From Pelobacter sp. (GTDB lineage: Bacteria; Desulfobacterota; Desulfuromonadia; Geobacterales; Pseudopelobacteraceae): a DNA stretch of 57,775 bases. Position numbers and translations under genes: made by a program. The stretch covers positions 1 to 57,775 of the forward strand of contig JAVBXN010000042.1 of NCBI GenBank assembly GCA_030824515.1, given 5' to 3'. The first letter of the stretch is position 1. The number at the start of each line of letters is the position of its first letter. Below, in pieces: positions 17,715 through 25,832 of the stretch. Under the pieces are notes generated by a model. It did no database searches and was not told where the DNA came from. It saw only the letters and a program-made list of their open reading frames with translations.

Positions 17715-18542
17715 CTATTTTGCTGTTCCCTTCTTAAAGCCGTTCTGCTTGCCCAATGCCTCGATTACCGCCTCATAAACGGCTTTGCCGATCAGTTCGC
17801 CAATCCGGTTGTGGCCGCCGGTATAGGTGACTTTTGGCCCGGTGGTACCGGTAGCGACGATGATGCTGTCAGTGCCGGTTCCGGTCGCCTGAACGCCCTT
17901 GGTGTAGCTGCTTGGTATCCGCAAATCCTCAAAAGCTGCCGTCTTTGCCTCTGTTATGGTAATCAGCGCCCTGGCCATAGCGCCATCGGTAAGACGGGCA
18001 TTGGTAAGGACAAGAATATTTACCGTCCCTTTCGGTTCCTCGCCCTCAATATATGCGCCTTCATCAACACCTGTACGCTGGGCGTTTGTTTTCGCCCCTG
18101 CGGTAACCAGGGCTGTGACAACGAATGGCTTGAAGGTCTTGGTGACGACAGCAAGATTATCCATGTCGGCTGCCGTTGACATCTGTGCGATTTCTTCCCG
18201 CTTTAAACCGAGATTCTTGGCAACCTTCTCCTGGATTTTTCTGACATAGACATTGCCGTCAAATTCATGTTTTGTCTGCATCTCCTCATACATTTTCATC
18301 CACAGTTCAGGATGAGCCGCATGATTTATGGCTGCCTGAGCATCAACGAAACCGTCGGTTGTGGTGAGGGTGCGTCTCTTTTCAGGGAACCGAATAACCA
18401 GGGTCTTTTCCCATAAGCCTTCCCGCATCCCTTTGGTAATAGAGGCTTTCGCATTCAGGTCATGCGGCAACTGAATGTCAGCTGCAATCACCAGTGTTGG
18501 GAGAAGAAGGAAAGCACCCAGGATTCTTATGAAATATTTCAT
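17715..18542 (-). CDS. cbiZ: Adenosylcobinamide amidohydrolase CbiZ with N-terminal signal peptide
   Basis: 275 aa from ATG 18542 (AGGA eight bases upstream; an in-frame upstream start at 18572 has no support). The C-terminal half has the CbiZ marks G-T-G-T-D-S-I-I-V near residue 220 and Y-T-G-G-H-N-R-I-G-E-L-I-G. CbiZ cleaves the amide bond holding the lower-ligand loop of (pseudo)cobalamins so that the corrinoid can be rebuilt with another base. The first ~21 residues look like a Sec signal (K-Y-F-I-R, hydrophobic core, V-I-A-A-D), whereas described CbiZ proteins are, to my knowledge, cytoplasmic. It starts 52 nt after nrdG and lies just before the btuB riboswitch. Confidence 0.85.
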   Translation of the reverse strand: MKYFIRILGAFLLLPTLVIAADIQLPHDLNAKASITKGMREGLWEKTLVIRFPEKRRTLTTTDGFVDAQAAINHAAHPELWMKMYEEMQTKHEFDGNVYVRKIQEKVAKNLGLKREEIAQMSTAADMDNLAVVTKTFKPFVVTALVTAGAKTNAQRTGVDEGAYIEGEEPKGTVNILVLTNARLTDGAMARALITITEAKTAAFEDLRIPSSYTKGVQATGTGTDSIIVATGTTGPKVTYTGGHNRIGELIGKAVYEAVIEALGKQNGFKKGTAK

Positions 18543-18594
18543 CAGAGGTTTCCTCCGTTTATCTGTTGCCATGCTCAGACTGTTTCCCCTTACA

Positions 18595-19182
18595 TCAGTG
18601 TTTCCATGCCGTCATCCGCTGTATTTCCAGCACTTCTCCCCACGCAGCTACCATCTGTTGCAACGACTCAATCCGCCCTTCCTTTTGCAGAAAAGGGTCA
18701 AGGGTCGTGCGAAACTGATGAAGTACGCCGCTTTGTCGAACCAGCTCCGCGCTCATGCGCGCTGTGTCACCGCTGCCTGGAATGCCGGTGATCACGTCAT
18801 ATTCCCCAAATGGCACCTTGATATCCATCCCGACCCAGTCCGCTAGCGGCAATACCTGTTCAAGAACCTCCGGAAATGCCCCGGCGGTATGGAGACCGAT
18901 CAAAAAGCCCATCCCTTTCACGGTAGAAATAGCCGATACCAGGCTCGCCTGCATGGTCGGTTCTCCACCACTGAAGACAACGGCGTCCAGATGCCCCTGG
19001 CGGTGCTCCAGGAGCCTGACAATCTCCTCCCAGCTAATCGGTGTGTCTGCATGTTCCGACAGGAGGTGCCCATTGTGACAATACCCGCAGCGCCAGGGAC
19101 ACCCCTGGCAGAAGATCACTGCCGCCAGAGAGCCGGGGTAATCGATGGTGGTAAAGGGGGTCAGTCCGCCAACATTCAGCAT
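18595..19182 (-). CDS. nrdG: Anaerobic ribonucleotide reductase activating enzyme
   Basis: A 195-aa radical SAM protein. C28-P-W-R-C32-G-Y-C35 binds the [4Fe-4S] cluster that cleaves SAM and places the glycyl radical on NrdD. The T-T-I-D-Y-P-G-S-L-A-A-V-I-F-C opening and F-S-G-G-E-P-T motif are typical of the NrdG2/glycyl-radical activase type. The ATG overlaps the end of the 58-aa glycyl-radical ORF by seven bases. Confidence 0.92.
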   Translation of the reverse strand: MLNVGGLTPFTTIDYPGSLAAVIFCQGCPWRCGYCHNGHLLSEHADTPISWEEIVRLLEHRQGHLDAVVFSGGEPTMQASLVSAISTVKGMGFLIGLHTAGAFPEVLEQVLPLADWVGMDIKVPFGEYDVITGIPGSGDTARMSAELVRQSGVLHQFRTTLDPFLQKEGRIESLQQMVAAWGEVLEIQRMTAWKH

Positions 19183-19352
19183 GGATAGGCGACATCTTCA
19201 GCAGGCCTGAAGAAGCGCCGCTGGCGATGCTCGGATTTCTTTCCGGCATTGAATGACGCCACCGGGCGGTGGTATCCCATGACCCGTGTCCATACTTCGC
19301 ACTGCTGGCGTTCGGCATCGTCGAGGGTGATTTTCATGGTTGTTTCTTTCAT
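19176..19352 (-). CDS. Separate glycyl-radical domain of class III ribonucleotide reductase
   Basis: A 58-aa ORF. It matches the extreme C-terminus of NrdD: R-V-M-G-Y-H-R-P-V followed by F-N-A-G-K-K-S-E-H-R-Q-R-R-F-F, with Gly26 at the radical site. This segment is normally fused after the zinc-binding CxxC pair of NrdD. Here the big nrdD ends after those cysteines and this ORF starts with an ATG that overlaps the nrdD stop as ATGA; its own end overlaps nrdG. Met6 is an alternative start. It presumably docks on the truncated NrdD as a separate subunit, as the YfiD/GrcA spare part does for pyruvate formate-lyase (analogy, not homology). Confidence 0.88.
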   Translation of the reverse strand: MKETTMKITLDDAERQQCEVWTRVMGYHRPVASFNAGKKSEHRQRRFFRPAEDVAYPC

Positions 19353-21403
19353 GCGTTGTGTTCTCCTTGCGGTGTGTTTTTGGCCCGGATCAGCTCCTCG
19401 TCGCAGCGGGGGCAGTAGGAGTGTTCACCAGGCAGATAGCCGTGTTTGGGACAGATGGAAAAGGTTGGGGTGATGGTCAGGTAGGGGATACGATAGTTTT
19501 CCAGAACCCGGCGGATCAGCTTCCGGCAGGTGGCGGCATTCGTCAACGGTTCGCCCAGGTAGAGGTGGAAGACTGTACCGCCGGTATATTTAAGTTGCAG
19601 TTCTTCCTGTAGATTCAGCGCCTCGAACGGGTCATCGGTGTAGCCGACCGGCAACTGCGATGAGTTGGTGTAGAATGGGGTCTCACTATCTCCTGCCTGA
19701 AGGATATCTGAGAACCGTTTGCGGTCTTCTCGGGCGAAACGATAGGTCGTCCCTTCCGCCGGGGTAGCCTCCAGATTGTACATATGGCCGGTCTCATCCT
19801 GGAACTCCAGCATCCTGGCGCGGATGTGATCCATGAAGTGGACCGCCAGGGCGTGTCCCTCCGGCGATGCGATATCAATAGTGTCACCTCTGAAGTTGCG
19901 GATCATTTCATTGATACCGTTGACGCCGATGGTGGAAAAGTGGTTTCTCAGCGTGCCGAGATAGCGCCGGGTGTAGGGAAACAGGCCGCTGTCCATGTGG
20001 CGCTGAATCACCTTGCGCTTGACCTCCAGTCCGGTGCGGGCCAGTTCCAACAGACGGTCAAGGTCCTGATAGAGTGCAGGTTCGTCGCCACGGTGCTGAT
20101 AACCGAGCCGGGCGCAGTTGATAGTCACTACACCGATAGAACCGGTCTGTTCAGCCGAACCGAACAGGCCGTTGCCCCGTTTGAGCAGTTCCCGCAGATC
20201 CAGTTGCAGGCGGCAACACATGGAGCGCACCATGTTTGGCTTCAGCTCGGAGTTGAGGAAGTTCTGGAAGTAGGGGAGGCCGTACTTGGCGGTCATGGCG
20301 AAGAGCAGTTCCGTGTTCTCGCTCTCCCACGGAAAATCAGGGGTGATGTTGTAGGTGGGAATGGGGAAGGTGAATACGCGTCCCTTCTCATCACCGGTGG
20401 TCATGACTTCGATGTAGGCCCGGTTGATCAGGTCCATCTCGGCCTGCAAGTCGCCATAGGTGAACAGCATTTCCTCCCCACCGATGAGGGGCACCTGGCC
20501 CTTCAAGTCTTCCGGGCAGGTCCAGTCGAAGGTCAGGTTGGTGAAGGGAGTCTGGGTACCCCAACGCGACGGCACATTCAGGTTGAAGACCAACTCCTGG
20601 ATCTGCTGTTTGACCTCGGAATATGAAAGTCTGTCTTTACGAACGAATGGCGCCAGGTAGGTATCGAAGGAACTGAAGGCCTGGGCTCCAGCCCATTCGT
20701 TCTGCAATGTGCCCAAGAAGTTGACGATCTGGCCGACAACGCTGGAGAGGTGCCGTGGCGGCCCTGCTTCCACTTTGCCCGGAACACCGTTAAATCCTTC
20801 CGTGAGCAGCATGCGCAGGGACCATCCGGCACAGTAGCCGGAGAGCATATCCAGATCATGAATATGGAGGCTGCCGTCCCGATGCGCCTCACCAAGCTCC
20901 GGCGCATAGACGTGATTGAGCCAGTAGTTGGCGATGACCTTGCCGGAGACATTCAGAATCAGGCCACCCAGGGAATAGCCCTGATTGGCGTTGGCGTTCA
21001 CCCGCCAATCGGACTGTTCCAGGTACTCGTTGACCGATGACAGGACATCCACAACAGTCTTTTTATCCTGGCGCAGTTTCTGATGCTGCTCACGGTACAC
21101 GACGTAAGCCCGCAACGTGGCAAAGTGATTGGCCGAGATCAGGGTCTGCTCGACCACATCCTGGATCTGTTCCACGGTGGGTGAAAGATTGGGGAATCGG
21201 TGCCGGAGCACCTTGAGTACCTGCCGGGTCAGAAGTCCCGCCTCTTCCGCGTCGAATTCGCCGGTGGCACGTCCTGCCTTGAGAATGGCGGACTGGATTT
21301 TAGCTTCATCAAACGGCATTGAGAGGCCGTCACGACGAATGACTTGAACCGGGATGGATGGGAGAGGTGCGGGTGACGGTACTACAGATGATGATGCGGG
21401 CAT
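19349..21403 (-). CDS. nrdD: Class III (anaerobic) ribonucleoside-triphosphate reductase, large part without glycyl-radical tail
   Basis: A 684-aa catalytic protein that reduces NTPs to dNTPs without oxygen. It has an ATP-cone (about residues 18-105) for allosteric control and a ten-stranded-barrel core with P-S-R-W-G-T-Q-T-P-F-T-N and a C-C-R-L-Q-L-D-L-R segment. A zinc site near 651-667 (C-P-K-H-G...C-P-R-C) stands close to the end. The chain stops 17 residues later, before the glycyl-radical loop, which is supplied by the overlapping ORF 19176-19352. A cobalamin riboswitch and a terminator lie upstream. GGAG precedes the ATG. Confidence 0.93.
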   Translation of the reverse strand: MPASSSVVPSPAPLPSIPVQVIRRDGLSMPFDEAKIQSAILKAGRATGEFDAEEAGLLTRQVLKVLRHRFPNLSPTVEQIQDVVEQTLISANHFATLRAYVVYREQHQKLRQDKKTVVDVLSSVNEYLEQSDWRVNANANQGYSLGGLILNVSGKVIANYWLNHVYAPELGEAHRDGSLHIHDLDMLSGYCAGWSLRMLLTEGFNGVPGKVEAGPPRHLSSVVGQIVNFLGTLQNEWAGAQAFSSFDTYLAPFVRKDRLSYSEVKQQIQELVFNLNVPSRWGTQTPFTNLTFDWTCPEDLKGQVPLIGGEEMLFTYGDLQAEMDLINRAYIEVMTTGDEKGRVFTFPIPTYNITPDFPWESENTELLFAMTAKYGLPYFQNFLNSELKPNMVRSMCCRLQLDLRELLKRGNGLFGSAEQTGSIGVVTINCARLGYQHRGDEPALYQDLDRLLELARTGLEVKRKVIQRHMDSGLFPYTRRYLGTLRNHFSTIGVNGINEMIRNFRGDTIDIASPEGHALAVHFMDHIRARMLEFQDETGHMYNLEATPAEGTTYRFAREDRKRFSDILQAGDSETPFYTNSSQLPVGYTDDPFEALNLQEELQLKYTGGTVFHLYLGEPLTNAATCRKLIRRVLENYRIPYLTITPTFSICPKHGYLPGEHSYCPRCDEELIRAKNTPQGEHNA

Positions 21404-21477
21404 GGGTAATCTCCTTTCAGTTCACGTGATACATCCGGGGATGAAAGGAGTTGATCGTCGAACACCGGTTAAGGCAT

Positions 21478-21516
21478 AAAAAAAGTCCGCATATGCCGAA
21501 GCAGATGCGGACTTTT
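21478..21516 (-). terminator. Intrinsic terminator in the nrdD leader (riboswitch expression platform)
   Basis: A perfect 12-bp stem (21481-21492 with 21505-21516) is followed on the minus strand by seven U residues. It lies between the cobalamin riboswitch and nrdD, so B12 binding most likely ends transcription before nrdD. Confidence 0.88.
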
Positions 21517-21579
21517 CGTATTCAAAGCCCAATAACGCGCGTTCCACTCTCCCTTACCACGGGGAATTGTTGAGTGCTG

Positions 21580-21767
21580 AGATCAGGCAGGTCTTCTGGC
21601 TCGCGATTCATCCTCCGGGCGTCTTCCCAACCTATAGGTCAGTGACTTGGTTGCCCTTCGTCCTCGCTTACAGCGGCGGGTCCGCGTGGGATTCGTCCCG
21701 ATTCCATATGTCTGAAATCGGGAGTACACCCCTCTTCCCTATCAAGCCCTTGCGGGCACCGTGATCC
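21580..21767 (-). promoter_or_regulatory. Cobalamin riboswitch upstream of nrdD
   Basis: Read on the minus strand: CGGTGCCCGCAAGGG at the 5' side, then GGGAAGAGGGGTG, GCCGCTGTAAGCGAGGACGAA, AAGTCACTGACC, GGGAAGACGC, and the B12 box GAGCCAGAAGACCTGCCTG. GATCA/TGATC closes P1. All conserved parts of the class are present in order. It precedes the terminator at 21478-21516 and the B12-independent reductase operon. Confidence 0.95.
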
Positions 21768-21987
21768 GATATTCAGTTTTTACGTAATCAGTACCCGGTT
21801 TGGGTAGCACAGCTGACTTTGATAGTCAAGCCGGATTGCCATCAGATCTTGCAATTGCTTAATTTCCAACATACATTTCGATCTGCAATTTTTTGTGTCG
21901 TGACGAATAGTCGCAGTCTCAACATCAAATCCAAATTTCTCAAAAATATGCTAATATGGCGCAATTCATAAGTCGCGGGAGGCTAGT
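21768..21987. promoter_or_regulatory. Divergent intergenic region nrdD riboswitch / DUF296 gene
   Basis: About 220 AT-rich bases between divergent units; promoters for both must lie here. I find no clear NrdR box or FNR-type dyad. GGGAGG stands seven bases before the DUF296 gene start. Confidence 0.35.
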
Positions 21988-22434
21988 ATGCAATATCAGG
22001 TGGGGCAGCCGGGGCGGGTGATCGTGGCCCGTTTCAACGATGGCGATGATGTGCTGGGAGGGCTGGAGTCGATTGCGCGGAAGGAAAATCTCCGTGCCGC
22101 CTGTTTCAGCATCGTCGGGGGCATCAAGCGGGGCGCCTACGTGGTCGGTCCCGAAACCGAGCAGATGCCGCCGGTGCCGGTCTGGCGCACTCTGGCGGAA
22201 AGTCACGAGGCCACCGGCTTCGGCACCATCTTCTGGCATGATGATCAGCCCAAGGTTCATTTTCATGGCGCTTACGCAAAGCATGACAACGTCAGGGCCG
22301 GCTGCCTGCGTCGGGAAAGCGAGGCCTTCCTGGTGCTGGAAGTGGTGATAACCGAGATTCTTGGAGTGGACGCCAGGCGGGAGCTTGATCCGGAATCGGG
22401 AATGGTACTGTTGCGCATGGCCCCAAAAGCTTGA
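21988..22434 (+). CDS. PPC/DUF296 domain protein
   Basis: A 148-aa protein made of one PPC (DUF296) domain, the fold shared with plant AT-hook proteins. Seen here are R-V-I-V-A-R-F-N-D-G-D-D-V-L near the start and V-H-F-H-G-A-Y-A-K-H-D in the middle; the histidines may bind a metal. Bacterial members form trimers and their role is not settled. No signal peptide. yjbQ follows 39 nt later on the same strand. Confidence 0.85.
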   Translation: MQYQVGQPGRVIVARFNDGDDVLGGLESIARKENLRAACFSIVGGIKRGAYVVGPETEQMPPVPVWRTLAESHEATGFGTIFWHDDQPKVHFHGAYAKHDNVRAGCLRRESEAFLVLEVVITEILGVDARRELDPESGMVLLRMAPKA

Positions 22435-22473
22435 CATTGAAATCTGGCCGGTGGAGACGGGGAGGGTTCGGTG

Positions 22474-22890
22474 ATGAAGACATACCGCAAGGAATTATGG
22501 TTTGAGACGAGACAGCGCCGGGAGTTGATCAACATCACCGCCGACGTCGCCAAATGCCTGCAGGAGAGCGGCATCCGCGAAGGTCTGTTGCTCTGTAACG
22601 CGATGCATATCACCGCCAGCGTGTTCATCAACGACGACGAGTCCGGCCTGCACCAGGATTTCGAGACCTGGCTGGAGGGGCTGGCCCCGGAGAAACCCTA
22701 TTCCCGTTATCACCATAACGGTTACGAGGACAACGCCGATGCCCACCTCAAGCGGACCATCATGGGGCGGGAGGTGGTGGTGGCGGTGACCGATGGCAAG
22801 CTGGACCTGGGACCGTGGGAGCAGATATTTTACGGTGAATTCGACGGTAAACGCAAAAAGCGGGTGTTGTTGAAGATCATCGGGATGTAG
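22474..22890 (+). CDS. YjbQ/UPF0047 family protein
   Basis: 138 aa from ATG 22474 (a GTG one codon earlier is also open; GGGAGG lies upstream of both). Family marks are [20 protein letters not shown], the [14 protein letters not shown] segment and the C-terminal Q-I-F-Y-G-E-F-D-G. YjbQ proteins were linked to weak thiamine-phosphate synthase activity, but the true role is unknown. Normal length. It is followed after 11 nt by the DUF393 gene, so the three small genes 21988-23327 probably form an operon. Confidence 0.88.
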   Translation: MKTYRKELWFETRQRRELINITADVAKCLQESGIREGLLLCNAMHITASVFINDDESGLHQDFETWLEGLAPEKPYSRYHHNGYEDNADAHLKRTIMGREVVVAVTDGKLDLGPWEQIFYGEFDGKRKKRVLLKIIGM

Positions 22891-22901
22891 TAAGAAAAAT
22901 A

Positions 22902-23327
22902 ATGGACACCAACATGCCGACCAGACCGCAATTTCCGATCAAGGTGTTCTACGACGGCTCATGTTCCGTATGCTCCGCCGAGATCGAACACTACCTGCGC
23001 CAGGAACACGGCGGCCGGTTGCAGGCCGTTGACATCAGCGCTCCCGGTTTCAACCCCGAGCCGCACGGCATTACCCAGGCAGACTTCATGTACGAATTGC
23101 ATGTGATCGATCAGGCGGGTGTGGTCTACCGGGGTGTGGTGGCCTTTTGGGCCATCTGGCAGGCATTCCCGGCTGTGCCACTGTATCGTGTCCTGGGTGG
23201 CGTCATAAACATCCCTCTGGTGAATCCGGTCGCCCGTCTGCTGTACAAGGCTTTCGCCCGCATCCGCCCCTATCTGTCGAAGCGACGCGGCTGCGACGAT
23301 GGAACCTGCAAAACCGGCAGAAAATAA
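22902..23327 (+). CDS. DUF393 (DCC family) thiol-disulfide oxidoreductase-like protein
   Basis: A 141-aa protein with F-Y-D-G-S-C-S-V-C near residue 16, the CxxC-type motif that defines the DCC family, thought to have a thioredoxin-like fold. A hydrophobic stretch (about 75-110) may contact the membrane. The tail is basic and ends with three Cys within R-G-C-D-D-G-T-C plus the main pair, a possible extra redox or metal site. Two ATGs (22902 and 22914) are in frame. Partner unknown. Confidence 0.82.
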   Translation: MDTNMPTRPQFPIKVFYDGSCSVCSAEIEHYLRQEHGGRLQAVDISAPGFNPEPHGITQADFMYELHVIDQAGVVYRGVVAFWAIWQAFPAVPLYRVLGGVINIPLVNPVARLLYKAFARIRPYLSKRRGCDDGTCKTGRK

Positions 23328-23390
23328 ACGGTATTCAGTCGTATCCGGCTTCGCATGGTCTGGAATTACTGTTCAGGATAACTGTGAATC

Positions 23391-25262
23391 ATGAGAAACA
23401 AACGCTTCTATACTTTTTTGCATCACCAGATTCCGGTAATGATTGCGCTTTCGATCTTTCCGGGACTTGGTTATCTGTTGCTCGGCTGGCTGAACGGCAT
23501 CTTCATGCCGGCCTTTGTCTGGTATCTGCTGATAGTTGTCGAGTCACTCTGGGGAGCCAGCCTCTATCGAGGTTTCGATTTCGACACAATGAGTGAGAGC
23601 CGACGCGAGTCCTGGTATCAACGGCTCTCATGGTTTTATTACCTGTTCATGCTGCTGTGGGTGCTGATCTTTCTGCTCTATGTCGGACACGACTCGCAAA
23701 AACTCCACTATATCGCCATATTCACCGAAATCGGCGCCTCGGTGGTTGCGGCGGCCCTGCTGGCTTCTGACCGGCGGCTCTTCAGACCCTGCATTTTGAT
23801 CATGATGGTGCCGTTGATAATCTACTTCTTCTTCATCGGAGAGTGGTACGGCTATGTCCTGACCGCCTTTGCCTGTACACTTGCCTGGGTGCTGCTGTAC
23901 GCGGCCAACAGCAGCAACAGCCTGCTGATGCAGGCTGATTATCAGGCCAGCCACGATATGCTGACCGGAATGTACAACCGGCACTATTTCATCGATCACC
24001 TCCAGAAACGGATGAATTCGTTGCGCGAAAGCGGCGGCTTTGCCTATCTGCTGTTGATTGACCTGGATCACTTCAAGACTATTAACGACTCGCTGGGACA
24101 TGATATCGGGGATCTGTTGTTGCAGCAGATCTCGGTGCGGCTGCAAAATCAGCTGTCCGGCAATATTGTCCTGGCACGTTTGGGAGGGGATGAGTTCATC
24201 CTGGTCGGCGACACCTTTTCCGCGCCGGAGCCATGTTCAGAGGCGGCGATCAGCATATCCGAAAAGCTGATCGCGACTCTGAAGGAAACCTATATGGTTG
24301 AGCAGCATCATCTCTACATCAGTGCGAGTATCGGCGTCAGCATCGTCAGCGGTCGCAGTGCCAACGCCAACAATTTTATCAAGGAAGCCGATATCGCCAT
24401 GTATGAGGTAAAGGCCAAGGGGCGCGACGGTGTCTTCATGTTCAATGAAGAGATGTCGGACCGGGTAGAAAGAAACCTGGAAATAGAGCGCCTGCTGCAT
24501 TTTGCGCTGTCCAACAACGAAATTACACTGCATTACCAGCCGCAGGTCGATTGCGCCGGAAAGGTGGTAGGAGCCGAAGTGCTGGCCCGTTGGAATAATC
24601 CGGTGATCGGTCCGGTTCCGCCCGACAAGTTCATTACAATTGCCGAACAGACCGGGCTGATCATCGAACTGGGCAAATATATTCTCGAAACCGGATTTAC
24701 CACTCTGCGCGAGTGGTGTGAGGCCGGCATCACGTTGGAACAGTTTTCGATCAACATCAGCATGCGTCAACTGATTCACCATGACTTCATTGAGCAGGTG
24801 GAAGCGCTGGTACAGAGTCATCTCTGCAGCGATCTCTGTGGCAAGGTGGTCTTTGAGATCACCGAATCTGTCGTTGCCGAGGATATTGAGCGGGTCATTT
24901 CAATCATGGAACGACTGAAAAAAATCGGGATACGCTTCTCGATGGATGATTTCGGCACCGGTTATTCATCTCTCAATTATCTGAACCGGCTGCCTATTGA
25001 CGAAATCAAGATCGACCGCTCCTTTGTCAGCGCACTTGGCAGGAATGAGGGTGATCAGACGATGGTTGCAACTATTCTCAAGATGGCCGCGATCTTCAAG
25101 CTGAGTGTCGTGGCCGAGGGGGTTGAAACTGCCGATCAGTTCGATTTCCTGCTTTGCAATGAGTGCAATCTGTTCCAGGGGTACTATTTTTCAAAGCCAT
25201 TGGCGAAGGATCAGTTTGAGGTTTACTGCAAAGACAGGCTAGAGCCAATAAAACAGGCCTAA
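23391..25262 (+). CDS. Membrane-bound GGDEF-EAL protein (c-di-GMP metabolism)
   Basis: 623 aa. The first ~175 residues contain about six hydrophobic segments without a named sensor. A GGDEF domain follows (about 180-345) with the intact motif R-L-G-G-D-E-F, so diguanylate cyclase activity is possible; there is no RxxD inhibitory site before it. The EAL domain (about 355-610) has E-V-L in place of E-A-L but keeps the catalytic N-I-S, I-T-E-S, D-D-F-G-T-G-Y-S-S-L, I-K-I-D and V-A-E-G-V-E-T motifs, so phosphodiesterase activity is likely too. It probably tunes c-di-GMP in response to a membrane signal. Weak Shine-Dalgarno before ATG 23391. Confidence 0.93.
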   Translation: MRNKRFYTFLHHQIPVMIALSIFPGLGYLLLGWLNGIFMPAFVWYLLIVVESLWGASLYRGFDFDTMSESRRESWYQRLSWFYYLFMLLWVLIFLLYVGHDSQKLHYIAIFTEIGASVVAAALLASDRRLFRPCILIMMVPLIIYFFFIGEWYGYVLTAFACTLAWVLLYAANSSNSLLMQADYQASHDMLTGMYNRHYFIDHLQKRMNSLRESGGFAYLLLIDLDHFKTINDSLGHDIGDLLLQQISVRLQNQLSGNIVLARLGGDEFILVGDTFSAPEPCSEAAISISEKLIATLKETYMVEQHHLYISASIGVSIVSGRSANANNFIKEADIAMYEVKAKGRDGVFMFNEEMSDRVERNLEIERLLHFALSNNEITLHYQPQVDCAGKVVGAEVLARWNNPVIGPVPPDKFITIAEQTGLIIELGKYILETGFTTLREWCEAGITLEQFSINISMRQLIHHDFIEQVEALVQSHLCSDLCGKVVFEITESVVAEDIERVISIMERLKKIGIRFSMDDFGTGYSSLNYLNRLPIDEIKIDRSFVSALGRNEGDQTMVATILKMAAIFKLSVVAEGVETADQFDFLLCNECNLFQGYYFSKPLAKDQFEVYCKDRLEPIKQA

Positions 25263-25288
25263 AAATAAGAAACAATTGTGGAGAAATC

Positions 25289-25810
25289 ATGATCGAACTG
25301 TTACGCAAACGTCGCAGCATCCGTAAATTCACTTCCGAAAAAATAGATCCTGAGACCACCCGGACATTGATCGAAGCTGCGCTGCGGTCGCCATCGTCGC
25401 GCGGCATAAATCCGTGGGAGTTCATTGTGGTGGATGATCCGGAAATGCTCTTGAAACTTTCAAAGGCCAAGCAGCACGGCTCGGCATTCCTCGATAAAGC
25501 GCCGCTCGGGATCGTGGTCTGCGCCGACTGCGCCAAGTCGGACGTCTGGGTCGAGGACTGTTCCATCGCTGCGATCATCATCCAGTTGTCGGCACTTTCA
25601 CTGGGGCTCGGCAGTTGCTGGATCCAGATACGAAATCGCCAGCATGATGGCGAAAAAACCTCGGAAGACTATCTCCGTGAGCAATTGGGACTCCCGGAAC
25701 AGATCAGGGTGGTCTCGATCATTGCGATCGGGCACCCCGACGAGCGCAAAAGCCCGCTCCCGGACTCCAAACTCCAGTACGACAAGATCAGGAATAACCG
25801 GTGGGTTTGA
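25289..25810 (+). CDS. Nitroreductase-family flavoprotein
   Basis: A 173-aa protein with the FMN-binding opening R-K-R-R-S-I-R-K-F near residue 6, A-L-R-S-P-S-S-R-G-I-N-P-W-E-F and G-L-G-S-C-W-I-Q, typical of NfsB/NADH-oxidase-like nitroreductases. They act as homodimers on nitroaromatics, quinones or other acceptors using NAD(P)H; the physiological substrate cannot be told. No ferredoxin domain. It starts 26 nt after the GGDEF-EAL gene, with a GGAG-type site. Confidence 0.88.
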   Translation: MIELLRKRRSIRKFTSEKIDPETTRTLIEAALRSPSSRGINPWEFIVVDDPEMLLKLSKAKQHGSAFLDKAPLGIVVCADCAKSDVWVEDCSIAAIIIQLSALSLGLGSCWIQIRNRQHDGEKTSEDYLREQLGLPEQIRVVSIIAIGHPDERKSPLPDSKLQYDKIRNNRWV

Positions 25811-25832
25811 GGCCGGAATAATCGGGGTGGCT

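Noticed and set aside
19349..19352. Sequencing error or programmed frameshift joining nrdD to its glycyl-radical tail
   Set aside because: The large ORF adds a 17-residue tail and the small one a ~17-residue lead that fused NrdD proteins lack, and a coupled ATGA start is present. I see no slippery heptamer. Not fully excluded without reads.
21567..21764. 65-codon plus-strand ORF upstream of the DUF296 gene
   Set aside because: It lies entirely within the nrdD cobalamin riboswitch on the opposite strand.
25644..25832. N-terminal extension of the PhnA-like protein into the nitroreductase gene
   Set aside because: The extension is in a shadow frame, Ser/Arg-rich, and an internal ATG with a GGGG-type site fits the family start.
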